DNA of 16,754 bases from an uncultured Pseudomonadota bacterium (GCA_937958295.1 CALFEY010000387.1:1-16754), one strand, 5' to 3'. Shown: positions 6,881-13,727, counted from the stretch's first letter. The notes: a model not told the origin generated them from the letters alone. A program made the numbers and translations.

Positions 6881-8076
6881 GCCGCGCCCAGGGCGCGGGC
6901 ACGAACCTTACCGTTGCCCTGCTCGCCGTGTTGTCGTTCGCGAGCGCCGCGTCGATGCGCGTGTGCGATGCGATGCTGCCGCGCTTCGCGCTCGACTTCG
7001 GTATCGGCGTGGATCGCGCGGCCGTGCTCATCACGGGCTTCTCCATCGCCTACGGCCTGATGCTCGTGGTGTACGGCCCGCTCGGCGACCGCGTGGGCAA
7101 GCTGCGCCTCGTGGTGGTCTGCGGCGTGCTATCGAGCCTGTGGGCCGCGGCCTGCGCGCTCGCCCCCTCGTTCTCGGCACTGGCGGTGGCGCGCGTTCTC
7201 GCGGGGGGCACCGCGGCGGGGGTGATCCCGCTCGCCATGGCCTGGATCGGCGACGCGGTGCCCTTTGCCCGCCGCCAGCCGGTCATGGCGTGGTTCATCC
7301 TCGGCCAGATCCTCGGTGTGGGATCGGGGCAGCTCGTGGGCGGGGTGGCTGCCGATACGTTCGGCTGGCGGGGCGCGTTCGCCGGCATCGCGGTGTGGTT
7401 CGCCGTGGCGAGCGCGCTGCTGTTCGCGCTGTCGCGCAAGCGTGCCGTTCCGGAGGCGGCGCATGCCGGCAACACCGGCTGGCTCGCGGGCCTGCGCACT
7501 GTGCTCGGCGCGCGCTGGGCACGCATCGTGACCCTCACGGGATTCGTGGAAGGCGCCGCCGTGTATGCCGCGCTGGCGTTCGCGGCGCTGCACTTCCATC
7601 GCAACCTCGGAGTCTCGCTCACGCAGGCCGGCGCGATGGCCATGGGCTTCGGTGCCGGCGGCCTTCTCTACGTCGGCTTCTCGCGTCGCGTCGTGGCCCG
7701 GCTGGGCGAGGTCGTGGTCTCGCGCCTCGGCGGCGCGTTCATGGGGCTCGGCTTCATCGCGGCCGCCTTCGCGGGCAGCGCGACCTGGGGCTTCGTGGCG
7801 ATGCTCGCTGCCGGCATCGGCTATTACCTGCTGCACACCACGCTGCAGCTCCAGGCCAGCCAGATGACGCCGTCCAATCGCGGCGCGGCCATTGGCGTGT
7901 TCGCCACCGCGTTCTTCTTCGGACAGGCGGTCGGTGTCGCGGTGGCCGGCTCGCTGGTGGAGCGCACGGGGACCGTGCCGGTGCTCGTGGCGTGCGGCGC
8001 GATCATCGTGGTGCTCGGACTCGCCTTTGCCCGGGCGGGCGCGGGGATGATGGCACGGGCGAGCACCGCGGCCTGA
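6856..8076 (+). CDS. MFS transporter, DHA1-like
   Basis: A major facilitator superfamily protein of about 400 residues with the twelve-segment pattern. The first segment is TVALLAVLSFASAASMRVCD followed by LPRFALDFGI, as in DHA1 exporters, and loop 2-3 carries motif A as GPLGDRVGK (74-82). The start is uncertain. GTG 6856 gives a sensible N-terminus and overlaps the permease 2 gene by 25 bases; CTG 6877 or GTG 6928 are alternatives, and the first in-frame ATG (6955) would cut into membrane segment 1. Being last in an import operon, it could export a product or provide a second uptake route. No substrate clue is visible. Confidence 0.85.
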   Translation: MARRGRALSRAQGAGTNLTVALLAVLSFASAASMRVCDAMLPRFALDFGIGVDRAAVLITGFSIAYGLMLVVYGPLGDRVGKLRLVVVCGVLSSLWAAACALAPSFSALAVARVLAGGTAAGVIPLAMAWIGDAVPFARRQPVMAWFILGQILGVGSGQLVGGVAADTFGWRGAFAGIAVWFAVASALLFALSRKRAVPEAAHAGNTGWLAGLRTVLGARWARIVTLTGFVEGAAVYAALAFAALHFHRNLGVSLTQAGAMAMGFGAGGLLYVGFSRRVVARLGEVVVSRLGGAFMGLGFIAAAFAGSATWGFVAMLAAGIGYYLLHTTLQLQASQMTPSNRGAAIGVFATAFFFGQAVGVAVAGSLVERTGTVPVLVACGAIIVVLGLAFARAGAGMMARASTAA

Positions 8077-8097
8077 AGAGCCAGGCCCGCGCCGCGC

Positions 8098-8112
8098 CCG
8101 GCGCCACGCCGG
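8098..8112. terminator. Weak bidirectional hairpin between convergent genes
   Basis: CCGGCG (8098-8103) and CGCCGG (8107-8112) pair perfectly around a three-base loop in the 63-base gap between the convergent MFS and ApbE stop codons. A second short stem (8115-8119 with 8126-8130) follows. Neither has a T tract, so the terminator call rests mainly on position. Confidence 0.3.
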
Positions 8113-8139
8113 CCGGCCGTGCGCGCGGCCAGGCACGGA

Positions 8140-9063
8140 TCAGTCGCCGCGCGGGGCGCGGGCGGACGTGGCTCCCCCGCGCCGCCCTTCCACGTCGATC
8201 CAAAGATGCGCCGCACCGAGCTCGCCCAGCCATTGCGGGCCCGCCTCGTCCTTGAGCATCGCGATGGTGGCCGCACTTCCCGCGACCACGCAGAGGTCGG
8301 CCACGACGGTGACCGACGCCAGGCACCGCGTGGGCCAACCGGTGCGCGGGTTCAGGATGTGGCCGTAGCGGATGCCGTCGATCACCATGCATCGCTCGTA
8401 GTCGCCGCTGGTGGCCACGCCGCCGCGATGGAGCTCCAGCGTGTCGGCGAAGTGGCCGGGACGGCGCGGGTCGGCGATCCCGATGCGCCAGGGCATGCCG
8501 TCGGCGCGCGGTCCCACGATCGCGATGTCCCCGCCGAGGTTCACCATGCCCTCTGCCACGCCGTGGGCACGGCACAGCGCGGCCGCGCGATCGGCGGCGT
8601 ACTCCTTCACCACACCGCCCAGGTCGAGCTCCATCCCGGGGACGGTGAACTCGAGCCGTCCTTGCGCCCGGTGCACCTTGTGCCATCCCACGCGCGGCAA
8701 CAGCGTGGCGATCACGGCGGGTTCGGGACGCGCGCCTTCCGCGAATCGCCACGCGCGGCGCAGGAGGCCGGAGGAGATGTCGAACAGGCCGTCGCTCGCT
8801 TCCCAACATGCGTGCGCATAGTCGACGAGGTGTGCGGTTTCCGCGTCTATCTCGATGCTGCCGCCGCCATCCGCGGCACGGTTGATCGCCGCGAGCAGGC
8901 TGTCCTCGCGATAGCGCGAGTAACGCGCCTCGAGACGCTCGATGTCGGCGACGACCGCGGCGATCGCGCCGTGCACGGCGTCGCGATCGGCCTGTCGCAA
9001 CACGACCTCGCACGGCGAGCCCATGGCGCGCCAGGCGTGACGATGAAGGTCCGGATCCGGCAT
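8140..9063 (-). CDS. apbE: FAD:protein FMN transferase, ApbE family
   Basis: A 307-residue ApbE-family enzyme, which transfers FMN from FAD to a Thr or Ser of target redox proteins using Mg2+. Recognisable blocks are RYSRYREDSLLAAIN (47-61), MELDLGGVVKEYAAD (144-158), GMVNLGGDIAIVG (172-184), TSGDYER (218-224) and the hallmark HILNPRTG (235-242). The metal-site Asp256 is present, but the usual Thr four residues later is Val260, within a VADLCVVAGSAATIAML variant of the block. No signal peptide or lipobox is evident, although many Gram-negative ApbE proteins act in the periplasm. The ATG at 9063 is chosen; an ATG at 9105 would add 14 residues. It is on the same strand as the DUF3570 block but separated from it by the plus-strand riboswitch-thioesterase cassette. 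Confidence 0.9.
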   Translation of the reverse strand: MPDPDLHRHAWRAMGSPCEVVLRQADRDAVHGAIAAVVADIERLEARYSRYREDSLLAAINRAADGGGSIEIDAETAHLVDYAHACWEASDGLFDISSGLLRRAWRFAEGARPEPAVIATLLPRVGWHKVHRAQGRLEFTVPGMELDLGGVVKEYAADRAAALCRAHGVAEGMVNLGGDIAIVGPRADGMPWRIGIADPRRPGHFADTLELHRGGVATSGDYERCMVIDGIRYGHILNPRTGWPTRCLASVTVVADLCVVAGSAATIAMLKDEAGPQWLGELGAAHLWIDVEGRRGGATSARAPRGD

Positions 9064-9160
9064 GCCCCATTGTCCGATGCGGCGCAGCGCGGAGGCGACC
9101 GGCATTGAACATCGGCTGTGGGCGCACCAACGAGCTCGTGCCGGGATGCCTTGCTCAGGC

Positions 9161-9189
9161 TTGACATTGCACTGCAACAGCGCGACGCT
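9161..9189 (+). promoter_or_regulatory. Candidate promoter of the cobalamin riboswitch transcript
   Basis: A perfect TTGACA -35 lies at 9161-9166. With a 17-base spacer the -10 position (9184-9189) is GACGCT, a poor match. The predicted start near 9195 nonetheless coincides with the 5' edge of the riboswitch, which supports the assignment. The gap 9064-9160, between the ApbE start and this element, shows no other clear signal. Confidence 0.42.
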
Positions 9190-9191
9190 TG

Positions 9192-9393
9192 CGAAGTCGT
9201 GGTTCTCCGCCGTCCCTCCGGACGTCGGGGCTAAGAGGGAATCCGGTGAGCCGCAATGGCGACGCCGGGGCTGCCCCCGCAACTGTAAGCGACGAGCTCG
9301 GATCCGCCTGCGTCACTGAAGGCCGCCACAGGCTTCGGGAAGACAGGATCGAGCGAGGACTCGCGAGCCAGGAGACCTGCCCGACAACATTCG
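9192..9393 (+). promoter_or_regulatory. Cobalamin (adenosylcobalamin-class) riboswitch
   Basis: An RNA aptamer that binds vitamin B12 derivatives and usually represses downstream expression. Conserved elements occur in order: AAGAGGGAATCCGGTG (9233-9248), the core GGGGCTGCCCCCGCAACTG followed by TAAGCG (about 9269-9293), GTCACTG (9312-9318), CGGGAAGACAGG (9338-9349) and the B12 box GCGAGCCAGGAGACCTGCC (9363-9381). Flanking GTCG (9196-9199) and CGAC (9382-9385) could close P1. Only the plus strand gives this order, so the target is the 21-codon ORF and thioesterase downstream, not apbE, which is divergent. The outer boundaries are approximate. There is no TonB receptor or cobalamin gene after it, the usual B12-riboswitch targets. 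Confidence 0.93.
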
Positions 9394-9477
9394 TTCCTGG
9401 GCGGGGTGTCCCGGTGTGCGCTTGCCAACGGGCGCCTCGGCCACCGTTGCCCCAGCATGCGTCCGCTCGGCCTTTGC

Positions 9478-9496
9478 CTCCAACCTGTCTTTGGAG
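9478..9496 (+). promoter_or_regulatory. Hairpin sequestering the Shine-Dalgarno sequence (riboswitch expression platform)
   Basis: CTCCAA (9478-9483) is the exact reverse complement of TTGGAG (9491-9496), with a seven-base loop. The right arm contains the GGAG ribosome-binding site (9493-9496) of the ORF starting at 9505. Formation of the stem would block initiation, so the riboswitch probably acts on translation. A second stem (9426-9431 with 9444-9449, CAACGG/CCGTTG) lies between the aptamer and this hairpin and may relay the switch. No T tract indicative of a transcriptional terminator is seen. Confidence 0.55.
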
Positions 9497-9504
9497 AAAC
9501 GCCG

Positions 9505-9570
9505 ATGCCTTCGCTTTCGCTTCCGCCTGCCGCTGTCGGGATGCACGTCACGAACCGGGTGCTCGGGTGA
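9505..9570 (+). CDS. 21-codon ORF under riboswitch control, possible leader peptide
   Basis: A short ORF encoding 21 residues beginning MPSLSLPPAAVG and ending TNRVLG. It has the best ribosome-binding site in the region, GGAG eight bases before the ATG, and that site is inside the sequestering hairpin. Its TGA stop (9568-9570) overlaps the GTG start of the thioesterase (GTGA), so ribosomes finishing it could restart on the thioesterase. I recognise no homologous domain, and it has no signal peptide. It may be a pure coupling device, making thioesterase translation depend on access to the upstream GGAG. Alternatively it may be non-coding leader that is open by chance, but the spacing argues for translation. 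Confidence 0.5.
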   Translation: MPSLSLPPAAVGMHVTNRVLG

Positions 9571-10376
9571 GCGCGCGAGCGGCGCTCCCGGCGAGCCCCA
9601 CCCACATGGTCGACATCGTGTTTCCCGGCGATACCAACCATCACGGCACCTTGTTCGGCGGCATCGGACTCGCGCACATGGACAAGGTCGCGTTCATCGT
9701 CGCCTCGCGTTTCGCGCGTATCGACTTCGTGACTGCCTCGTGCGAGCGCATCGACTTCGAGGCGCCGGCAAGGCTCGGGGAGATCGTCGAGCTCACCGGA
9801 CGCGTGATTCGCGCCGGCACCCGGTCGCTTGCCGCGCAAGTGGAGCTGGTGGCCGAGGCCCCGCTCACCGGCGCGCGTCGACGCTGCGGACGCGGCGTGT
9901 TCAACATGGTTGCCGTCCCCGCTGCGGCGGCGCCGGCGTGGCGCATGCCGACGCTGGACGATCGGCAGCCCGCACCGCCCCCGGAGCTGCGGATGGTGGG
10001 CCTCGTGTTCCCCGAGCACACGAGTCACTACGGCAGCCTGTACGGCGGCAACGCGTTGACCGCCATGGCGAAGGCCGCGTTCGTGGCGGCGACGCGGCAC
10101 TGTCGCAAGCCGGTCGTGCTGGCCTCGGCCCGCCACGTGGATCTCGAAGGACAGGTGCGCAGCGGCGAGCTGATCGAGGCCATTCCGCGGATCGCTGCCG
10201 TGGGCCGAAGCTCGCTGACCGTCTATGTCGCGTTGTGGGCCGAGGACCTGCGTACCGGCGACCGGAGGCTCTGCGGCACCGGCACGTACGTGATGGTGGC
10301 CGTCACGGCGGAGCACCGGCCGGTCGCCCTCGACTGGCAACCGCCGCTTGCCGATGCTGCGGTACCGGTGCGCTGA
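9567..10376 (+). CDS. Acyl-CoA thioesterase with two hotdog domains
   Basis: A 269-residue cytoplasmic protein made of two hotdog (YciA/BACH-type) domains, expected to hydrolyse acyl-CoA to free acid and CoA. Domain 1 (about 14-120) has the active-site pattern PGDTNHHGTLFGG (20-32) with Asn24, and HMDK with Asp39. Domain 2 (about 140-255) repeats the fold as PEHTSHYGSLYGG, but Ser153 replaces the Asn and Ala168 replaces the Asp, so it is probably non-catalytic. The GTG at 9567 is chosen because it overlaps the preceding short ORF; an ATG at 9606 would start right at the hotdog strand. The ORF frame stays open upstream through the riboswitch, which is not coding. The chain length is unknown. 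Control by a B12 riboswitch suggests a link to B12-dependent acyl-CoA metabolism. Confidence 0.86.
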   Translation: MSARAALPASPTHMVDIVFPGDTNHHGTLFGGIGLAHMDKVAFIVASRFARIDFVTASCERIDFEAPARLGEIVELTGRVIRAGTRSLAAQVELVAEAPLTGARRRCGRGVFNMVAVPAAAAPAWRMPTLDDRQPAPPPELRMVGLVFPEHTSHYGSLYGGNALTAMAKAAFVAATRHCRKPVVLASARHVDLEGQVRSGELIEAIPRIAAVGRSSLTVYVALWAEDLRTGDRRLCGTGTYVMVAVTAEHRPVALDWQPPLADAAVPVR

Positions 10377-10380
10377 CGAA

Positions 10381-10397
10381 GCCGCGCGCAGCGCGGC
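10381..10397. terminator. Short hairpin between convergent thioesterase and DUF3570 genes
   Basis: GCCGCGC (10381-10387) and GCGCGGC (10391-10397) pair perfectly around a three-base loop, filling most of the 32-base gap between two convergent stop codons. There is no T tract on either side. Position favours a bidirectional terminator or transcript-end stabiliser. Confidence 0.4.
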
Positions 10398-10408
10398 GGG
10401 CGCGGGCG

Positions 10409-13054
10409 TCAGAATGCGTATTGCCAGGTCGCGAACAGCGTGCCGCCTCGTGCGAGCTGGTAGCCGTTGGGATCATCGTGCACGGGCTGCAGCCACTCCA
10501 CGTCGAGGCGGTTGCGCGCGAAGGCTCCGGGCAGGCGATAGCCGAGGCCTACACCCACGTCGATGAAGCGCCCGCCGTAGTTGGCGGCGTAGTCGGTCGG
10601 GGCGAGCGGGCGGAACGTGTCCTCGAAGCCACCCTCGATCGCGCCCTGCCACGTGTAGATGCCGCGCAGGCTCGCCGACCAGCCGGCGCCGATCGCGCGG
10701 CCTGCCCACGCACTGGCCTGGAAGACGTTGCCCAGCGCATAGCCCGAGTCGTTGCGATCCTGCATCCGCACCGTGCCGGTGGCTTGTGCGCCGAAGCTCC
10801 AGTTGCCACTGCCGCCGGTGGCCGTGAGCGCGGCCACGAGGTCCCAAGTGCCGCTGCCCCGTTGCATGCCGTAGTCGGCGTAGCCGCCGACCTGCTGGTG
10901 CGTGTCGCGCCAGCGCACACCCACGTCACCGGTGGGGGCCGTGACGCCAAGCGTAGCCACCGTGTGTAACGTGCCGGTGCCCGGGATCGTGGCGAGGGCG
11001 TAGAAGCCGGTGTCGCCGAGTCCCGCGGAGCTGTGGTCGTGCAGCGTGTGGTGCTGGTAGATCGCGAGCGCGTCCGGCGCCAGCGCGGCTTCTTCCGCCG
11101 GGGTGAGGAGGCCGCGCATGCTCATGGTCATGTCCATGTATTGCGGCATGGCCATCAGCGTGAGCCAGGCGGTCGGGGCGTACATGAGCTCCAGCATGAA
11201 CATGTTCATGGACATGTTCCCGGGGACCGCGAGGCATGCGTCATCGCCGCAGGCTTGCGCGCGCGCTTGCGCATCGTCGACCTTGCTCGTGCCCCGCCGC
11301 AGCGAGCCGCTGCTGCGCGAGCCGGCGTAGCGCAGGGCCACCATGGCGTCGCCGGCGCCGAGCGTGTGCGCGAACATCACGCCTGCGGGGACCGTCGCTT
11401 CGTGCGCTTCCCCATGCATCCCGCCGTGCCTTGCATGAGGGTCGGGCGGCGGGGCAAGCCCCGTGCCGTCGAGCGCCACCTGCACCGACGCATTGACCAG
11501 ATGCGCTTTGAAGTCCATGAACGAGCCGGAACCGCTGCCCTCGAGCGTGAGGCGGCTCGCGCGCTGGTAGTAGGTGTAGCCCAGCGAGAACGTGGCGCCC
11601 CGCGCAAGGGACTTGGTCACGCCGATGCCCGCCGACACCGCTCCGAACGCCGCCAGGCGATAGTCGCTCGAGTAGTACGCCGGCAAGAGGCTGCGGTCGA
11701 AGGGGACGAGCCGGTCGCGACCGGTGGCGGGGTCGCTCGCTTCCGAGTACTGCCCTTGCGGCGTCACGAGATACGGCGTGTAGAACGACGCGGCGGTCTG
11801 CGTGTAGTAGCGCAGCATCGGGGTCACGAGCCAGCCTTGCGGCAGCGGCTGTGCCCATTCCGCCTGCAGGGTGTGCGCCTTGATCCCCCAGTCGTCGCGG
11901 TAGTAGGCGTAGTTGAGGTGAGCGCCGGCCTCGACGGACGGCACGAACTGCGCGTAGCGCAGGTTCCACGTCCATTGCCGCCGGATGTCCGGGCGCTGCT
12001 CGAGCAGCGAGTTGACGGTGATGTAGTAGACGTCCGGTGACGGCGCGAAGATCTGCTGCGCAGGGTCGATGAACGCCACTTCCACCACGCGATACGGATT
12101 GCCGAGGTAGCCCCGGCTCTCGAGGTAGCCGAGGTTGGCGTTGAGCTGGGCATCCGCGCTGAGGATCTGCGTGAGTCCGATCGAAGCGCCCACGTCGCGG
12201 CGGCTGCCCGAGAGGATCCTGCGGCCGCCCGCGGCATCGGTGATCTCGCTCGACGTCGAGTAGAAGTTGCAGGCGGCCGTGCCGCACGCGTCGTAGATGT
12301 ACGGCGTGGCGTCGTGATCGAGCGTGGCGTGGATGGCGCTGGACGCGTAGGTCAGGCCGAGGTTGAGCGAGGTCTGCTTCGCATTGAAATCGAAAAGGGC
12401 GCCCGCGCCCGCGAAGCGCGACAGATAGTCGGGCTCGCTCGACACGCCCGCGTTGAAGTTGAACGAGGACTCGGCGCGGTCGTAGCGCAGGTTGCCGTCG
12501 ACCTGGCGCCGCACCTCCATCGACGCGCCGGAGATCGTGTGCACGAGACGCGGATCGGTGCCTCCCGTGAGGTTGCCGAAGCCATCGGTGCGCATCGGGG
12601 CGAGCGTGGCCTTGTCGAGGTAGAGCGGGCCGCCGGGAGCGATGAAGGGCGAGGCGCCCGACACGCCGTCGGGCGCGCTCGGGCGATTGCCCCGCCACTC
12701 CCACGGCGCAATCGCGATGGGCGTGGCGCCGGACCAGCTGTCCTGGCGGTAGTTGAGCGTGGCGGCCAGTCGCGCACCGAGCGGACCCCAGCCGGAGATC
12801 TGTAAGCTGTCCGCGGCCAAGGGGGCAAATTTGCTCACCGGGCCATCGAGGTTGCGCGCATCCTCGCTGTAGCGGCCGAACTGCAGCACCGCCGCGGCAT
12901 CGGGCGATGGCGCCTGGGCGTGGACCGGCGGGACCGCCACCCCCGGCAGCGCGAGGGCCGCCGACGTGAGCGCCCGCAGCGCATGCCGGCGAAGCGGTGG
13001 ACGCGGTTCCACGTGACGGGTCTTCGGGGTCGGGGGGGCTAGTAACAGCCGCAT
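10409..13054 (-). CDS. DUF3570 outer-membrane barrel fused to a second transporter-like barrel
   Basis: An 881-residue secreted protein, about twice the usual DUF3570 length. A signal peptide ends at HAQA near residue 48. Residues 55-530 match DUF3570: QFGRYSED at the start, SEPDYLSRF with an alternating strand pattern, GYLGNPYRVVEV, RYYTQTAASFY. Residues 538-552 form a His-rich linker (H540, H543, H547, H551, M546). Residues 556-881 look like a second OM barrel of the phenol-degradation/transporter type, with Met-rich NMSMNMFMLELMY and AMPQYMDMTMSM, then GLGDTGFYALA. The chain ends in WQYAF with a terminal Phe, as in OM barrels. DGVSGAS (129-135) matches the flavinylation consensus. The ATG at 13054 overlaps the DUF4266 gene by 16 bases; GTG 13012 would give a more normal signal peptide. 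Function is inferred to be metal- or redox-related. Confidence 0.85.
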   Translation of the reverse strand: MRLLLAPPTPKTRHVEPRPPLRRHALRALTSAALALPGVAVPPVHAQAPSPDAAAVLQFGRYSEDARNLDGPVSKFAPLAADSLQISGWGPLGARLAATLNYRQDSWSGATPIAIAPWEWRGNRPSAPDGVSGASPFIAPGGPLYLDKATLAPMRTDGFGNLTGGTDPRLVHTISGASMEVRRQVDGNLRYDRAESSFNFNAGVSSEPDYLSRFAGAGALFDFNAKQTSLNLGLTYASSAIHATLDHDATPYIYDACGTAACNFYSTSSEITDAAGGRRILSGSRRDVGASIGLTQILSADAQLNANLGYLESRGYLGNPYRVVEVAFIDPAQQIFAPSPDVYYITVNSLLEQRPDIRRQWTWNLRYAQFVPSVEAGAHLNYAYYRDDWGIKAHTLQAEWAQPLPQGWLVTPMLRYYTQTAASFYTPYLVTPQGQYSEASDPATGRDRLVPFDRSLLPAYYSSDYRLAAFGAVSAGIGVTKSLARGATFSLGYTYYQRASRLTLEGSGSGSFMDFKAHLVNASVQVALDGTGLAPPPDPHARHGGMHGEAHEATVPAGVMFAHTLGAGDAMVALRYAGSRSSGSLRRGTSKVDDAQARAQACGDDACLAVPGNMSMNMFMLELMYAPTAWLTLMAMPQYMDMTMSMRGLLTPAEEAALAPDALAIYQHHTLHDHSSAGLGDTGFYALATIPGTGTLHTVATLGVTAPTGDVGVRWRDTHQQVGGYADYGMQRGSGTWDLVAALTATGGSGNWSFGAQATGTVRMQDRNDSGYALGNVFQASAWAGRAIGAGWSASLRGIYTWQGAIEGGFEDTFRPLAPTDYAANYGGRFIDVGVGLGYRLPGAFARNRLDVEWLQPVHDDPNGYQLARGGTLFATWQYAF

Positions 13055-13269
13055 CCGCCGCCGACGGCTCCCGCGCCTTGCATGGCAGCCTCGCGGCTGC
13101 TGTATACGTGCTCGCGCAGCGCCGTCTGGCTGGTCGCCAGGTCGAACGCCATCTGCGGCTTGGCGAGATTGCCGCGCTCCCACGCGGGCACGTTCGCGCA
13201 GCCCGCCAGCGCGCCGAGCACGAGCGAGCAGGCGAACAGGCGCAGCCCCGCCCGTGCGGCGCGGGTCAC
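13039..13269 (-). CDS. DUF4266 lipoprotein
   Basis: A 76-residue small lipoprotein. The lipobox LAGC puts the lipidated Cys at residue 24. After it comes the DUF4266 signature: VPAWERGNLAKPQMAFD (27-43), HVYSSREAA (54-62), and a Gly-rich tail with Cys73 and Cys75, ending GGGCGCY. Family members, as I know them, usually end in GCGCN, so the terminal Tyr is a small variation. The start is GTG 13269, overlapping the upstream stop as GTGA. DUF4266 genes normally lie directly before a DUF3570 gene, as here, implying that the lipoprotein and the barrel work together. The Cys-Gly-Cys tail could hold a metal or be modified. It is too short to be an enzyme. Confidence 0.88.
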   Translation of the reverse strand: MTRAARAGLRLFACSLVLGALAGCANVPAWERGNLAKPQMAFDLATSQTALREHVYSSREAAMQGAGAVGGGCGCY

Positions 13270-13706
13270 TGGTTCTGGCGGAACACCAGCGTGGTGCCGG
13301 CGTGCTGACCGCCCCCGTTGGCTTCCGTCATGCAGTGGTACAGCAAGGTGTAGTTGACCGCGCCGCTGCCCGCCTTGGTCACGAAGACGTTGTAGACGCC
13401 GTCGCCGCCGTTGACGAACACGAGCGGGCTCGGCGCTGCATCGGCCCCGTTGGCGTCCGTGCTGTTGACCGCGTCCGCGGCGCGGTGCGCCAGCACGCTC
13501 GTGGCGACCGTGGAGCGATTCGTCACCTGCACGACGAGCGACTGCGGCGTGCCGGTGCCGTCGTCGCTGCATGTGACCTGGTAGTAATCGGTGGCATGCG
13601 GGGTATCGCCCAGCGAGCCGTTCTGCGTATGGGCGAGGGCCGCACTGGCCGCCATGCAGAGTGCGGCTGCCACCGTCATGATCGGAAAGTGCAGACCCTG
13701 CCTCAT
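13266..13706 (-). CDS. Small secreted protein with predicted mature N-terminal histidine
   Basis: A 146-residue protein I cannot assign to a named family. Residues 1-25 are a clear signal peptide with an AALA cleavage site, so the mature protein should begin with His26 (HTQNGSLGD). The rest looks like one beta-sandwich: repeated strands such as SLVVQVTN, SPLVFVNGG, GVYNVFVTK and NYTLLYHC. Cys46 and Cys125 could form a disulfide, and His37, His74, His124 and His135 are available as metal ligands. An N-terminal His after cleavage is typical of copper-binding folds such as CopC and YcnI, which fits the PCu(A)C neighbour; this is inference. The start is set by AAGGAG eight bases before the ATG. 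It overlaps DUF4266 by GTGA and follows the preceding gene by 21 bases. Confidence 0.82.
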   Translation of the reverse strand: MRQGLHFPIMTVAAALCMAASAALAHTQNGSLGDTPHATDYYQVTCSDDGTGTPQSLVVQVTNRSTVATSVLAHRAADAVNSTDANGADAAPSPLVFVNGGDGVYNVFVTKAGSGAVNYTLLYHCMTEANGGGQHAGTTLVFRQNQ

Positions 13707-13727
13707 GTTGCGCTCCTTCGACTCTGG

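Noticed and set aside
9192..9393. Riboswitch regulating apbE
   Set aside because: The aptamer reads on the plus strand while apbE is transcribed away from it on the minus strand.
9189..9566. Upstream extension of the thioesterase ORF as coding sequence
   Set aside because: It coincides with the cobalamin riboswitch and its expression platform, so the open frame is accidental.
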